Source: Hydra vulgaris
Lineage: Eukaryota; Cnidaria; Hydrozoa; Anthoathecata; Hydridae
Assembly: GCF_038396675.1 (NCBI RefSeq)
Contig: NC_088921.1
Location: forward strand, 20,903,001-20,967,000
Length of the DNA: 64,000 bases
Direction: 5' to 3'
Below the pieces are notes generated by a model. It was not told the DNA's origin and ran no database searches. It saw nothing but the letters and a program-made list of their open reading frames with translations. Below, piece by piece: positions 28,160 through 38,398 of this stretch. Positions within the stretch are counted from its first letter, which is position 1. Each line of letters opens with the position of its first letter. The position numbers and the translations under genes were made by a program.

Positions 28160-29509
28160 ATGGATACAAATTCATTAGAAATTGATACGGACAACATAGG
28201 CAGTATTGCCACCACTAAAAGCTATTGTCAAGCTATTAAATCATCGAACCAACCGATTAAGTACAGCGTTTTAAGTAGGACTCTTTTGTGTCATAAGACT
28301 CAAAATTGTTCAGAGCTTGATATTCTGTCGGCTATTGAAGATGCAGGTCTAGATGATGATCTGGAGGGATTCCAGATTATTCGTAACGGAACTATGATTG
28401 AGCTGGTCATGAAATCCGACAGAGCAAAATCGTTGCTCCAAGATAAAGGTCTTTGTGTTAACGGTGTAATACATCGTTTTCATAACTCAACTCCAACTCG
28501 AAATATTAGCAAACGTATTGCGGTATCCGTTATTGGATTACCTCTAGAAAAAAAGGAGTTTCCAGTCGGGAAAGCGCTTGAAGACTTAGGCTATGGTAAA
28601 CATATTCACACAAGACCAGTGTTTAAAAAAACACCAAAGAATAAAACACCGTACTTTTCTGGCATTTTAGTTGTCATTATTGACAACATCTTAAAACCAA
28701 TTCCTCGAAACCTAAGACTAAGGGGATATAATCTTAGAATCGTCTATACAGGACAAGATCAACCAAAAGCTAATCTAAACGAAACACAAAAAACACCATT
28801 AACTGATAGAGTAGAGAAGGAATCAACGGATAGTAAAATCGGACCTGAAATAGAGAAAAAAGAACTAAATGAAACATTAATTAATAAAGAAAAATCAACT
28901 GTAAACATAGAAACAGCGGAACCAATAAAGGTAGCAAATCCAAATGATTTAGCACCTCAAAGTACTAAAAGTGAAAACAATATCACAACTGAAAGAGGTG
29001 TTATGGATAATATATCAACAGAAGATTTAGAAGAAGGAGAAATTACCATACTTGAAGAACTTGAGGACATGAACCATTTAGAAATAGTAGAATTTAACTG
29101 GAAAGCTTTTAAAAATTTTGACAGATATAACTGCTCCGAAGAAGAATTAAATAAACTAAAGAGGTATAAAAAGGCTGAGTGGGACGAGTACGAGTCAGAG
29201 CGTCGTAACTACAAAGCACTAGAAAAAAAGCAACAAAGAAAAGGGATGTTGACGCCAATTTCTTTTAAAGCTATGGATTCAGGCGAAATGTATTCTTATA
29301 ATAAAAAAGAATTTAAAAACTATTACGAAGAAGACTATTCAACTGATGATGAAGAAAAATACGTAGCACATAAAAAAGCGGAATGGGATCAACGAAGAAA
29401 AGAATTTACTATGTTTATTAAAGACCACGAAAAAAAACAAAAGGAAAGACAGAATAAATTACAACTAAATCTAATAAAAAAAGAGAAAAGGCAAAAACTG
29501 ATTGAATAA
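28160..29509 (+). CDS. N2 ORF1 protein with novel C-terminal domain
   Basis: 449 aa with ATG in ACTAGTATGG. SYCQAIKSSN is followed by the RRM-like regions (RTLLCHKTQNCSELDILSAI to LLQDKGLCVNG; RIAVSVIGLPLE to IVYTGQ), then a charged linker without the long acidic repeat of N1. The C-terminal 150 residues carry FNWKAFKNFDRYNCSEEEL, KKAEWDEYESERRNY, MDSGEMYSYNKKEF and KKAEWDQRRKEFTMFIKDHEKK. KKAEW-type motifs appear twice, about 70 residues apart, suggesting an old internal duplication. The RRM-like part is closer to lineage B ORF1 (STP..., YTGQ) than to lineage A. Confidence 0.92.
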   Translation: MDTNSLEIDTDNIGSIATTKSYCQAIKSSNQPIKYSVLSRTLLCHKTQNCSELDILSAIEDAGLDDDLEGFQIIRNGTMIELVMKSDRAKSLLQDKGLCVNGVIHRFHNSTPTRNISKRIAVSVIGLPLEKKEFPVGKALEDLGYGKHIHTRPVFKKTPKNKTPYFSGILVVIIDNILKPIPRNLRLRGYNLRIVYTGQDQPKANLNETQKTPLTDRVEKESTDSKIGPEIEKKELNETLINKEKSTVNIETAEPIKVANPNDLAPQSTKSENNITTERGVMDNISTEDLEEGEITILEELEDMNHLEIVEFNWKAFKNFDRYNCSEEELNKLKRYKKAEWDEYESERRNYKALEKKQQRKGMLTPISFKAMDSGEMYSYNKKEFKNYYEEDYSTDDEEKYVAHKKAEWDQRRKEFTMFIKDHEKKQKERQNKLQLNLIKKEKRQKLIE

Positions 29510-29776
29510 ACTATAACCTATTTTAATTATATATTAAACTATTCCAAAACGTATTACAAATATAATAAAACAAAATAATAACTGTAACAATTGTTATTAA
29601 GTCATCTCCTAGAGATACTTTCTAAACTCTTAATAACTCAGTAAAACTAAAATAAAATGAAAACAAAAATAAAAATATAAAACACAAAAACAAAATATAA
29701 AACCATAAAATTTAAATAATAAACAAAAAATATAAAATTAAAACTGCCTTCTAACGCCTTGGACTAGTAGGTAGTT
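29510..29776 (+). other. N2 3' UTR of E8
   Basis: No gene. A-rich with several AAAATATAAAAC-like units, resembling the inter-ORF region of lineage B elements. The terminal hairpin pairs CTGCCTTCTA with TAGTAGGTAG. Confidence 0.7.
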
Positions 29777-29796
29777 AAAAAAAAAAAAAAAAAAAA

Positions 29797-29947
29797 GTAT
29801 CTGTTCTTATCAGTTTAATATCTGGTACGCCGGCACAGTCCGGCTCATATATTAATCTGATTTTTGGCATTAGGTCATGGGATCATAGGTTTACCTTGCC
29901 CTGACCACGGGTTGCCTCGGCTTTGCACTACTGCTGAGCGCGGCCCA
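29797..29947 (+). pseudogene. U2 3' fragment behind E8
   Basis: GTATCTGTTCTT to the U2 3' end, consensus, with the spacer following. Confidence 0.93.
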
Positions 29948-30127
29948 GATTGGAAAAAAGAAAATATCTTCACTTTCAGAGTGTCTAACATCGCTAATGG
30001 TCTCAGCTGCTGCTGCTGATGATGCTGCTGATGATGACGACGACGAAAATGATTAGACGTTCTAATTCAAACCACAAGTACATTGTTGAAGACGGCGTCA
30101 GTCCGACTATGTCTGCAGTGTTCAGTT

Positions 30128-30155
30128 ATCGCTTCTCGGCCTAATGGCTAAGATC
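30128..30155 (+). pseudogene. U2 5' fragment (nt 1-28) before E9
   Basis: Only nt 1-28 (to AAGATC) remain, and E9 follows with TCTTGGTGTAACC. U2 resumes after the element at about nt 36, so about 7 bp of target are missing rather than duplicated. Confidence 0.92.
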
Positions 30156-30352
30156 TCTTGGTGTAACCTTGCGATTTATTAGCATTTGGACGAGCCTGTG
30201 ACCTTTAATAGTGAGACTAGCGAGTATTGAGGATTTAGTGGGTATTGAGGACTTATAAGTGGTGTGAGGGGCGTACTGAGTGATAAAGTGTATATTGAGA
30301 GTTCTTGTGCTCTTAATTTTAATTTCCAAAGGTATTAATAAAATCCTAGTAG

Positions 30353-31504
30353 ATGGATAATTCTTTGGAAGAAATCCATGTATCTGAAATAGAAAACCCT
30401 AATGACGATTCCCCGGTGGACTTAGGTCCGATTAACGAGGAAATAAATAATATAATAACGCAGGAAAGGAGCTATGCTCATGCTGCATCTTTAAAAGGAA
30501 AAACATTAACAAAAGACTACTTTAAGCTTGACAACACACTTTTATGTAAGCTTTCGTTAAAAACTTCTCTTCGTGATGTTCTATGTTCTCTTGAAAAAGA
30601 AAACCTAGATGAAGAGCTTGAAGGAGCTCAACTGTTAAGAAAAGGAGAACTTCTGGAGGTAGTAATGAAAACTGATAAGGCCAAAAATAGGCTACTAGAA
30701 AGAGGTCTGACCATCAACGGCTTTCATCAGCGATTCTTTTATTCGACTCCTAGACGAGAGCCGAGCACACGTGTTTACGTGTCAATACTAGGCCTACCAA
30801 TAGCTGCTAAACTGGCTCAGATTGGGAAAGACCTTGAAGAAGAGGGGTACGGAAAACATCTAAAAACATACCCTTATATGAAAGCAACCCCAACTAAAGG
30901 AACGCTGTACTTTTCTGGGACACTAATGGTTGTTATGGATAAATTATATAAAGATATCCCAAGGTTTATAAAATTAAGGGGCTATTACGTAAGAGCTATT
31001 TATACAGGACAGCCTTTCAAAGAAAAGGCAGAAATAAATATCACAACCCCAACCGAAACAAGCTCTGCAGAACCGCTTCATAAAGAAACAAGGACAACCA
31101 ATGACAAACCTGAACAACAAGAACCTGAATTAATACCCAAGAGTCCCGAAGAACCAGCAAAATTGAAAATAGGCGAAGTTTCTAAAAACCCACCAGATCA
31201 AAAAAAAATAAAACAAAACGAGACAAGCTCATTAAAAATAATAAAAGAAATCAATCAAAGCGACGCTTGTGAAATGGAGGATGATTCTGTTGATGACGGA
31301 TTTACGGAAGTAAATAATAATAAAAATAAAAAAAGAAAACCTTCTGATGAAAAAATAAAAATTCCAGACCCTAAAAGAACCAACATAATGACGAACCTGT
31401 ATAGAGGAGAATCCAAAAGCCAAATAAAATATAAATATTTACAAAATTTAAATAAAGTTAAAAACCAGGTAGAAATACCAAACAAAAACCAAACAAAAAT
31501 ATAA
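30353..31504 (+). CDS. ORF1 RNA-binding-type protein of E9
   Basis: 383 aa with ATG in GTAGATGG. RSYAHAASLKG, then NTLLCKLSLKTSLRDVLCSL to LLERGLTING and RVYVSILGLPIA to AIYTGQ give the two RRM-like regions. A Pro/Glu/Lys linker and a Lys/Asn-rich end follow. The stop lies inside the first copy of the A-rich repeat that separates the ORFs. The second domain (IPRFIKLRGYYVRAIYTGQ) is strikingly like those of N1-N4, which marks lineage B as the likely relative or partner of the ORF1-only families. Confidence 0.9.
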   Translation: MDNSLEEIHVSEIENPNDDSPVDLGPINEEINNIITQERSYAHAASLKGKTLTKDYFKLDNTLLCKLSLKTSLRDVLCSLEKENLDEELEGAQLLRKGELLEVVMKTDKAKNRLLERGLTINGFHQRFFYSTPRREPSTRVYVSILGLPIAAKLAQIGKDLEEEGYGKHLKTYPYMKATPTKGTLYFSGTLMVVMDKLYKDIPRFIKLRGYYVRAIYTGQPFKEKAEINITTPTETSSAEPLHKETRTTNDKPEQQEPELIPKSPEEPAKLKIGEVSKNPPDQKKIKQNETSSLKIIKEINQSDACEMEDDSVDDGFTEVNNNKNKKRKPSDEKIKIPDPKRTNIMTNLYRGESKSQIKYKYLQNLNKVKNQVEIPNKNQTKI

Positions 31505-31655
31505 AACGAAAAACCAAATAAAAATATAAAACTGAAAAACCAAATAAAAATATAAAACTTTAAACCAAATAAAAATATAAAACAAAAATCCAAACAAAAA
31601 TATAAAATGTGAAAATCAAATAAATAAAACAAAATCAAAAACAATTGATGTAAAA
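31488..31655 (+). repeat. A-rich tandem repeat between ORF1 and ORF2 of E9
   Basis: Five near-identical copies of CAAATAAAAATATAAAAC or CAAACAAAAATATAAAAC separated by 7-8 nt. The same AAAAATATAAAAC core dominates the 3' UTRs of the ORF1-only elements. In lineage A this position is T-rich instead. Confidence 0.85.
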
Positions 31656-34600
31656 ATGGCTTTTAACATTTGCACTTTCAATGTAAACGGTCTAAATGAC
31701 AATAATAAACGCTGGAAAGTTATGAATTTTCTTAAGAATACAGACAGTGATGTTATATGTATACAAGAAACTCACTGCACTCAAGAAAATATGTCTAAAT
31801 GGACGAAAGAATGGAATAAAATAACATCTGGTTCATCAATATGGAATAATGGCACAAATAAGGAACGTGGTGTTGCAATACTCACAAAACATAATACTAA
31901 TTTTCAACAAGTTAAGCAAGATAAAAATGGAAGAATAATATCAACAAACATCCATATAAACAATACTAATATTAGAGTAATCAACATCTACGGTCCTAAC
32001 AACCCATCAGAAAAAGAAAATTTCTATCTCATCGTTGAAAAACATGTCAAACCATCAGATAGCCTGTTTCTGGTGGGGGACTTCAACATGGTTGAAGCAC
32101 CATCACTTGACAGGTATGGCGGAGACCAATTTAATAAAAATAATACTTTAGGATCTCAAAATCTTAAAACAATCCTAGAAAAATATGAGTTAATAGATTT
32201 CTATAGATATAATAATCCTAAAGGAACAGAATACACATACGAAAAAAGTGATGGGTCTGTCAAAAGTAGGATCGACAGAATATATAGCCAAATTAATGAA
32301 AGAAATGTATACAAATATGTCATCCTTGAATCCAGCTTGAGTGACCACAAAGCCTACGTACTCCATCAACTAAATAAAAACCAAAATAAAAAAGGCTTAG
32401 GTTACTGGCATTTTAACGTTTCACTCTTAGAAGATGAAAACTTCAGAAATAAGATAACTAATGACTTTGAAAGTTTCAAAGAAACAAAACACTGTTATGA
32501 GAGCTCAAATCAATGGTGGGAAATTTTCAAATATCAAATAAAAGAAATTGCAATAACAAGATCAACAGAGATTAACCTAACTAAAAAAGAACATAAAAAA
32601 CAATTAGAGATAACACTAAAAAAAGAACTAGAAAAAGAAATAAAAAATAAAGAAAAGATAAAATCCATTAAAAGTGAAATAAATTTGCTGAATATTAATC
32701 GGGGGATCTTTATAAGAACTAAACAACAAATTATAGAGGAAGGGGAAACGCCATCAAAAATGCTATTCTCTCTTGAAAAAAACAATCAGAAAAAAAAAAC
32801 AATAACTGAAGTTATTGAGAACAATATCTCTTATAAAGAAACTAACTGCATTAATAATGTCATCCGAAAGTATTACAAAAATCTTTACAAAGAAAGTAAT
32901 TTAGATGAAACGAAACAAAATAATCTCCTTAAAAACATAACTAAACCACTAAATGAAGATGAAAATGTGTACTTAAATGAATACCTGACAAAAGATGAAC
33001 TCCTTGCTGCGGCTAACACCCTCGCAAAATCAAAAACACCAGGAATCGATGGTATTCCAGTAGAGTTCTACCAAAGTTTCTGGGACATAATCGGAACTGA
33101 ATTTACCAATTTAGTAAATGAAAACATCTTCAATGAAAATAAAGAACTAACGTGGTCACAAAGAACAGCCATAATAAGCCTTCTCCCAAAAGATGGAGAC
33201 CTGAAACTATTGAAAAACTGGAGACCAATTTCTTTGTTGTGTGCCGATTACAAGATCATCACTAAAGCTCTTGCAATTCGGCTATCAAAAGTCCTTCATA
33301 AAATATTAGAACCGTCGCAAACCTGTTCGGTCCCAAATCGTACAATTTTCTCGAATATTTTCCTAGCTAGGGATCTTATAGAGTATACTAACCAAAAAAA
33401 TAGAAAAAGTTTCATCATATCTATAGACCAGGAAAAAGCGTTCGATAAACTAGATCGAAACTTCCTTTTCAAAGTAATTGAGCGTTTTAACTTAGGTTGT
33501 AACTTTACTAGAGCTCTAAAGCAAACGCTAAAGAATACCCAATCTATTATTATAAATAATGGACACCTAAGCAAACCCTTTAAAATAAACAGAGGAGTAA
33601 GGCAAGGTGATCCTATATCACTTATGTTGTACTGTATTGCGGTGGAAACCCTGTCGTTATCTATAAAAAAGAACCCTAATATTGATGGTATTCTTATACC
33701 TGGAAATGTAAAACCCCTTAAGATCATGCAATATGCAGATGACACAATGGTTACCGGTCAAAATATCTCGTCCATTGATGAAATTTTTAGGGAAATAGAA
33801 TATTTTGAACTTGCCACCGGGTCAAATATAAACAAGGCCAAATCAAAAGCCCTGGCACTTGGAGGCTTTGATCACCTCGCATATAAAAGTTACACAAAAA
33901 AAGGCTTTTATAAGGATCACGGTATAGCCTGGGTCAATCATAGCGGCCTGAAAATACTAGGAGTTACATTTAATACAGACCTGGCATACTCAGCTACACA
34001 AAATTGGAAAGAAATAATAAATAAATTCAAAAACCAAACTAAAATCTTTAAATATAGGAACGTATCCTTGAAATGCAAAGGAACTTTCTTAAATACCCTG
34101 GCACTTTCAAAGATATGGTATCTAGCCAACATATTTCCTTTGAATAAAATATTCGAAAACAAAATAAAAAAAGAGATTTCAATTTATTTGTGGCAAAGTG
34201 AGTTTGCTGAACCTGTTAAGCGGGACATACTTTACCTTCCTACTAAAAACGGAGGTTTAGGAATACTCGATCCAGCAAAACAAAGTCTGGCCCTTAGGAT
34301 AAAACACCTATTACAGATACAACACTATGAAAACCCACATGAAAGCCACTACTTCCAAAAATACCTACTAGCCACCTCACTTTTAAAAATGGCAAACCAA
34401 AGGTATCAACAGTGGAAGTTTCTAACCCAAAATAACTACTCTAAAACAATAAACAACCCTCCTTTCTATTATCGCGATGTTGTAGACATCCTTAAAAAAA
34501 ATGATAATCTATTCTTATTAATAAATAAATCGTCTAAAAATATATATCAGACACTATTATAGAATGAAAATAACACTCACATAAAGAAAGTGCAAACATA

Positions 34601-35210
34601 CTGGGAGGTAAAATTTCAAAAGCAACTACCTTGGAGAACTATATGGCTTAGAGCTTTTAACTCTTATGCCCAAGGACCAAGTCAGAATACTCAGTGGAGA
34701 ATGCTGCAAAACAGTCTCCCAACCAAGGAAAAGCTACAAACATGGAGAAAAAACAGAGGAAGAGCTAGCCCACTCTGTAGTACCTGTGGTCTACTGGAAA
34801 CAACATTGCACCCTTTTACATCGTGTAGAATAGCAAGGACAGTGTGGACCAAACTTAAAACAGTGTACAAAACATTGCAACCAACGCAACCCTTTAATAT
34901 AGTCCATACTGTCCTCTTGACTGATATCAATGGTTCCAAATATAACAACAATAAAGCAAAAATTATAACGACTATAACAAATATCACTACTACAGAGCTG
35001 TGGAGAGCAAGAAATATGAAAATAAAAGAAAACAAAATCGTAACAGCAAAAACAATTGTAGAAAACATAAAACGAGAAATCAAGTACATATGGAACATAA
35101 AATATAATAAATATCGAAAACAAAATGACATAGAGAACTTTCATAATATATATTCAATAAATAATGCAATTAGTCAAGCCAATTCGGATCTACTAATCTT
35201 CAATTTATAG
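31656..35210 (+). pseudogene. ORF2 (APE endonuclease-RT) of E9, one in-frame stop
   Basis: 1184 codons, the same length as lineage A. The endonuclease has N9 (FNVNG), IQETH, GDFNMV, SRIDRIY and SDH. The RT has KSKTPGIDG, SIDQEKAFD, GVRQGDPIS and YADD. A TAG at codon 969 (34560-34562) falls after the RT and before the knuckle CSTC...H...C. A truncated protein would keep endonuclease and RT but lose the zinc region. E13 has AAT at this codon. Confidence 0.94.
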
Positions 35211-35221
35211 ACCATAATTGC

Positions 35222-35313
35222 AAGTGATCTCGATTTTTCGTTTTTTTTTATCATTTTTTTCGCATTTTGTTCCTTGTTTGTTCTTGTTTTTTTTTTTTAT
35301 AATATGATCACTT
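35222..35313 (+). other. E9 3' UTR stem-loop
   Basis: An 8-bp perfect stem AAGTGATC/GATCACTT encloses a loop rich in TTTCG and T runs. It has the same architecture as the lineage A 3' stem with unrelated stem sequence. It is the only notable structure in the 3' UTR. Confidence 0.75.
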
Positions 35314-35392
35314 TAAAAACAAAATCTTAAAGAAAATAAAAAAATATATATGTTAAAACACAATAAAACTTACAAAAAAAAAAAAAAAAAAA

Positions 35393-35425
<33 letters not shown>

Positions 35426-35428
<3 letters not shown>

Positions 35429-35576
35429 TCTGTTCTTATCAGTTTAATATCTGGTACGCCGGCACAGTCCGGCTCATATATTAATCTGATTTTTGGCATT
35501 AGGTCATGGGATCATAGGTTTACCTTGCCCTGACCACGGGTTGCCTCGGCTTTGCACTACTGCTGAGCGCGGCCCA
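35426..35576 (+). pseudogene. U2 3' fragment behind E9
   Basis: GTATCTGTTCTT to the 3' end, consensus. Confidence 0.93.
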
Positions 35577-35756
35577 GATTGGAAAAAAGAAAATATCTTC
35601 ACTTTCAGAGTGTCTAACATCGCTAATGGTCTCAGCTGCTGCTGCTGATGATGCTGCTGATGATGACGACGACGAAAATGATTAGACGTTCTAATTCAAA
35701 CCACAAGTACATTGTTGAAGACGGCGTCAGTCCGACTATGTCTGCAGTGTTCAGTT

Positions 35757-35803
35757 ATCGCTTCTCGGCCTAATGGCTAAGATCAAGTGTAGTATCTGTT
35801 CTT
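35757..35803 (+). pseudogene. U2 5' fragment (nt 1-47) before E10
   Basis: Consensus nt 1-47, with E10 starting GATTCTTGATC. Confidence 0.95.
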
Positions 35804-35880
35804 GATTCTTGATCTTGGTCATACAACTGAGCTAGTGATCACCTTTAGTGAGGTCTACGTGCCTCATTAGTGATTGCTAA

Positions 35881-35920
35881 GGGTTTACCTTACCCCTTCA
35901 ACGGGTTGCCGGTACGGCAA
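35881..35920 (+). promoter_or_regulatory. U2-3'-domain-like block in the E10 leader
   Basis: GGGTTTACCTTACCCC, then ACGGGTTGCC, closest of all copies to U2 itself (GGTTTACCTTGCCC and ACGGGTTGCC). It is followed by a perfect TTGCCG-GTA-CGGCAA hairpin that replaces U2 stem-loop IV. A GAGG-TCTACGTG-CCTC hairpin precedes it, and a TCTACTGG octaloop hairpin follows near 35989. Confidence 0.72.
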
Positions 35921-36046
35921 TTTTAGATTGGAGTGGTTTAAGGGAGATTGAGTGTTAGTGAATATTGAGTGTGTTATGAGTGTTAGGAGGTCTACTGGCC
36001 TTCAGAGTGACAGAGAGGTTATTTATACGTTGAGTATAAACTAATC

Positions 36047-37381
36047 ATGACTTTAAAAAGTCCATTAACGTTAAACTTACCGGACAATAATATCCAATTT
36101 AAAAGCTATGCTCAAGCAACATCTTCGAAAACGAATGAGTTTACTAGCTTAAAAAACACACTGCTTACTAACATCGAGAAAAATATAACTCAAGACGACA
36201 TTCTTACAGCAATTGAAGATGTTGAACTTGATAAAGACCTGGAAGGTTTTCAAATAATACGAAACGGGACTATGATGGAAATTGTTATGAAAACGGAAAA
36301 GGCAAAACATTTCCTTCAAGAGAAGGGGCTTACTATTAATGGTCTACACCACCGTTTTTATAATTCCACTCCTACTAGGAATATTAGTAAACGAGTGGCT
36401 GTGTCCGTGATAGGCCTTCCACTTGAAAAGAAGTTCTTTCCCGTCGGGAAAGCGTTAGAAGAGTTAGGCTATGGAAAACACATACATACTAGACCGGTGT
36501 TTAGACACACGCCTAAAAATAAGACGCCATATTATTCAGGGATAATAGTAGCTGTCATGGACAATCTTGAGCAGCCAATACCAAAGCAAATAAAACTGAA
36601 TGGGTACAATGTGAGAGCAATCTATACCGGACAGGAGGAAGCAGGAAGTGTACCAAGGGAAGAAAAACCTATCGAAGATTTAAATGAAAAAGCACAACCA
36701 AGTAATGAAACAATCAAAGAAGTAGAGGAACAACCCGTAGATATGAGTATAGTTCAGAGTATTAGTGAATCACCCGTAGAGTGTTTAGTTTTAAAGTGCG
36801 ATAAACAAGAGTATACAGAAAAAATTATAAAAGATAATCCTAAAGTAACGAATGAAACTGAAGAAGTATGCACACCAACAAGTACCAAAAAAGTCAAACT
36901 ATCAATTATTACCGAAACCATCACACATAATCAAAACAGACAAAAATATAACAGTGAAGAAGACGTAGAGGAAGTAGTTAACATACCATCCGAAGAAATA
37001 AATTTAGAACAAACGATAGAAAACCATTACTATGATAATAGACACGTAAGAAAAGAAATAGATGTATCCGGAATTGAACTACCAAAAGAATTTGAAACCA
37101 TGAGTTACCACGATTTATGGTGTTTTAACGCAAACTTCTTTAACGGATTTAACAAAAATAGGTGCAGTGAAGAAGATCTAAAAAGGTATGTTCGATATCG
37201 AAGAGCTGAGTACGAAAAAGAAAAACTTGAAAGACGACAGGAATATGAGGAACAAAAATTAGCAAAACGAAAGTTATATGAAGAAGAAAAATTAGCTAGA
37301 CGGAAGGCAATGGAGGATGCTAAACAGAAACAAAATAAAAATCCAAAAACTTTTATAAATAACCGAGATGAATGGTATTGA
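36047..37381 (+). CDS. N3 ORF1 protein with shortened C-terminal domain
   Basis: 444 aa. SYAQATSSKT, then NTLLTNIEKNITQDDILTAI to LQEKGLTING and RVAVSVIGLPLE to AIYTGQ form the RRM-like core. A charged linker follows. The C-terminal region keeps the first part of the N-family domain (FNKNRCSEEDLKRYVRYRRAEY) and then runs into three short helical repeats, EKEKLERRQEY, EEQKLAKRKLY and EEEKLARRKAM, likely a coiled coil. The second KAEWDQRRKEF copy of N1/N2 is missing. Function unknown. Confidence 0.9.
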   Translation: MTLKSPLTLNLPDNNIQFKSYAQATSSKTNEFTSLKNTLLTNIEKNITQDDILTAIEDVELDKDLEGFQIIRNGTMMEIVMKTEKAKHFLQEKGLTINGLHHRFYNSTPTRNISKRVAVSVIGLPLEKKFFPVGKALEELGYGKHIHTRPVFRHTPKNKTPYYSGIIVAVMDNLEQPIPKQIKLNGYNVRAIYTGQEEAGSVPREEKPIEDLNEKAQPSNETIKEVEEQPVDMSIVQSISESPVECLVLKCDKQEYTEKIIKDNPKVTNETEEVCTPTSTKKVKLSIITETITHNQNRQKYNSEEDVEEVVNIPSEEINLEQTIENHYYDNRHVRKEIDVSGIELPKEFETMSYHDLWCFNANFFNGFNKNRCSEEDLKRYVRYRRAEYEKEKLERRQEYEEQKLAKRKLYEEEKLARRKAMEDAKQKQNKNPKTFINNRDEWY

Positions 37382-37679
37382 AAAATGTCTCAGAAAAACA
37401 AAAATAAAAAATAAAAAACCATTGAAATTTACAAAAATAAATTTCTAAAAAACTAAATAAAAATTATAAAACTATACTAAAAACCAAACAAATATCTATA
37501 CTTATCTAAAAAAATATACATATATATAACTTTATAATAAGTGGCTATGTAGCTATATTAAATACCTTTAATAAGGCAATAAAAAATATTTACATATCCA
37601 AACAAATAAAAAATAAACCTATCTTCTAGGATCCTGTGTAAGCCTGATATCAGCTGCAGGTAACCCTAGTCGTTATAAT
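37382..37679 (+). other. N3 3' UTR of E10
   Basis: A-rich, no gene. At 37626-37669 CTAGG and CCTG pair with CAGG and CCTAG around GCCTGATATCAGC. It has the same form as the N1 3' hairpin with different bases. Confidence 0.72.
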
Positions 37680-37703
37680 AAAAAAAAAAAAAAAAAAAAA
37701 AAG

Positions 37704-37853
37704 TATCTGTTCTTATCAGTTTAATATCTGGTACGCCGGCACAGTCCGGCTCATATATTAATCTGATTTTTGGCATTAGGTCATGGGATCATAGGTATAC
37801 CTTGCCCTGACCACGGGTTGCCTCGGCTTTGCACTACTGCTGAGCGCGGCCCA
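37704..37853 (+). pseudogene. U2 3' fragment behind E10
   Basis: GTATCTGTTCTT to the 3' end, with GGTATACC for GGTTTACC. The spacer after it has GCTAATGATG in the trinucleotide tract. Confidence 0.92.
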
Positions 37854-38033
37854 GATTGGAAAAAAGAAAATATCTTCACTTTCAGAGTGTCTAACATCGC
37901 TAATGGTCTCAGCTGCTGCTGCTAATGATGCTGCTGATGATGACGACGACGAAAATGATTAGACGTTCTAATTCAAACCACAAGTACATTGTTGAAGACG
38001 GCGTCAGTCCGACTATGTCTGCAGTGTTCAGTT

Positions 38034-38219
38034 ATCGCTTCTCGGCCTAATGGCTAAGATCAAGTGTAGTATCTGTTATTCTCGTTTTAATATCTGGTAC
38101 GCCGGCACAGTCCGGCTCATATATTAATCTGATTTTTGGCATTAGGTCATGGGATCATAGGTTTACCTTGCCCTGACCACGGGTTGCCTCGGCTTTGCAC
38201 TACTGCTGAGCGCGGCCCA
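38034..38219 (+). ncRNA. U2 snRNA gene, uninterrupted but altered at the insertion site
   Basis: Full-length 186-nt copy. It matches the consensus except for four substitutions clustered at nt 45-52: TGTTATTCTCGTTTT replaces TGTTCTTATCAGTTT. The changes straddle the point where retrotransposons enter the other copies (after nt 47) and would disturb the IIa stem-loop. Length is unchanged. This may be a repair scar or a drifted pseudogene. Function is doubtful. Confidence 0.8.
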
Positions 38220-38398
38220 GATTGGAAAAAGAAAATATCTTCACTTTCAGAGTGTCTAACATCGCTAATGGTCTCAGCTGCTGCTGCTGATGATGCTGCT
38301 GATGATGACGACGACGAAAATGATTAGACGTTCTAATTCAAACCACAAGTACATTGTTGAAGACGGCGTCAGTCCGACTATGTCTGCAGTGTTCAGTT

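Larger units (their letters stand above)
27950..29796 (+). mobile_element. E8: N2 ORF1-only element, complete
   Basis: 1.85 kb: a 210-nt leader, one 449-codon ORF, an A-rich 3' UTR, a hairpin at 29744-29774 and poly(A) 29777-29796, then GTATCTG of U2. It is the best preserved N2 copy and the reference for E5, E14 and E17. No RT or endonuclease sequence. Confidence 0.95.
30156..35425 (+). mobile_element. E9: lineage B LINE, nearly intact
   Basis: About 5.27 kb: a 197-nt leader, ORF1, a 151-bp A-rich inter-ORF repeat, ORF2 with one in-frame stop, a short 3' UTR and a long A-rich tail (about 35373-35425) before GTATCTG. The leader has GACGAGCCTGTGACC, similar to the GAGCTAGTGATC block of the ORF1-only families. 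It is clearly separate from lineage A, with AT-rich codon use and a different inter-ORF region. Confidence 0.95.
35804..37703 (+). mobile_element. E10: N3 ORF1-only element, complete
   Basis: 1.9 kb: leader 35804-36046, one 444-codon ORF, a 3' UTR with hairpin and poly(A) ending at 37703, then GTATCTG. It is the sole N3 copy seen and its ORF is open, so a single diverged family member is still well preserved. Confidence 0.94.

Noticed and set aside
38136-38327. 63-codon ORF across U2 and spacer, with an Ala/Asp-rich end
   Set aside because: It exists only because one A is missing in this unit (GGAAAAAG). Other units break it. The Ala/Asp end is the spacer trinucleotide tract. Chance frame.
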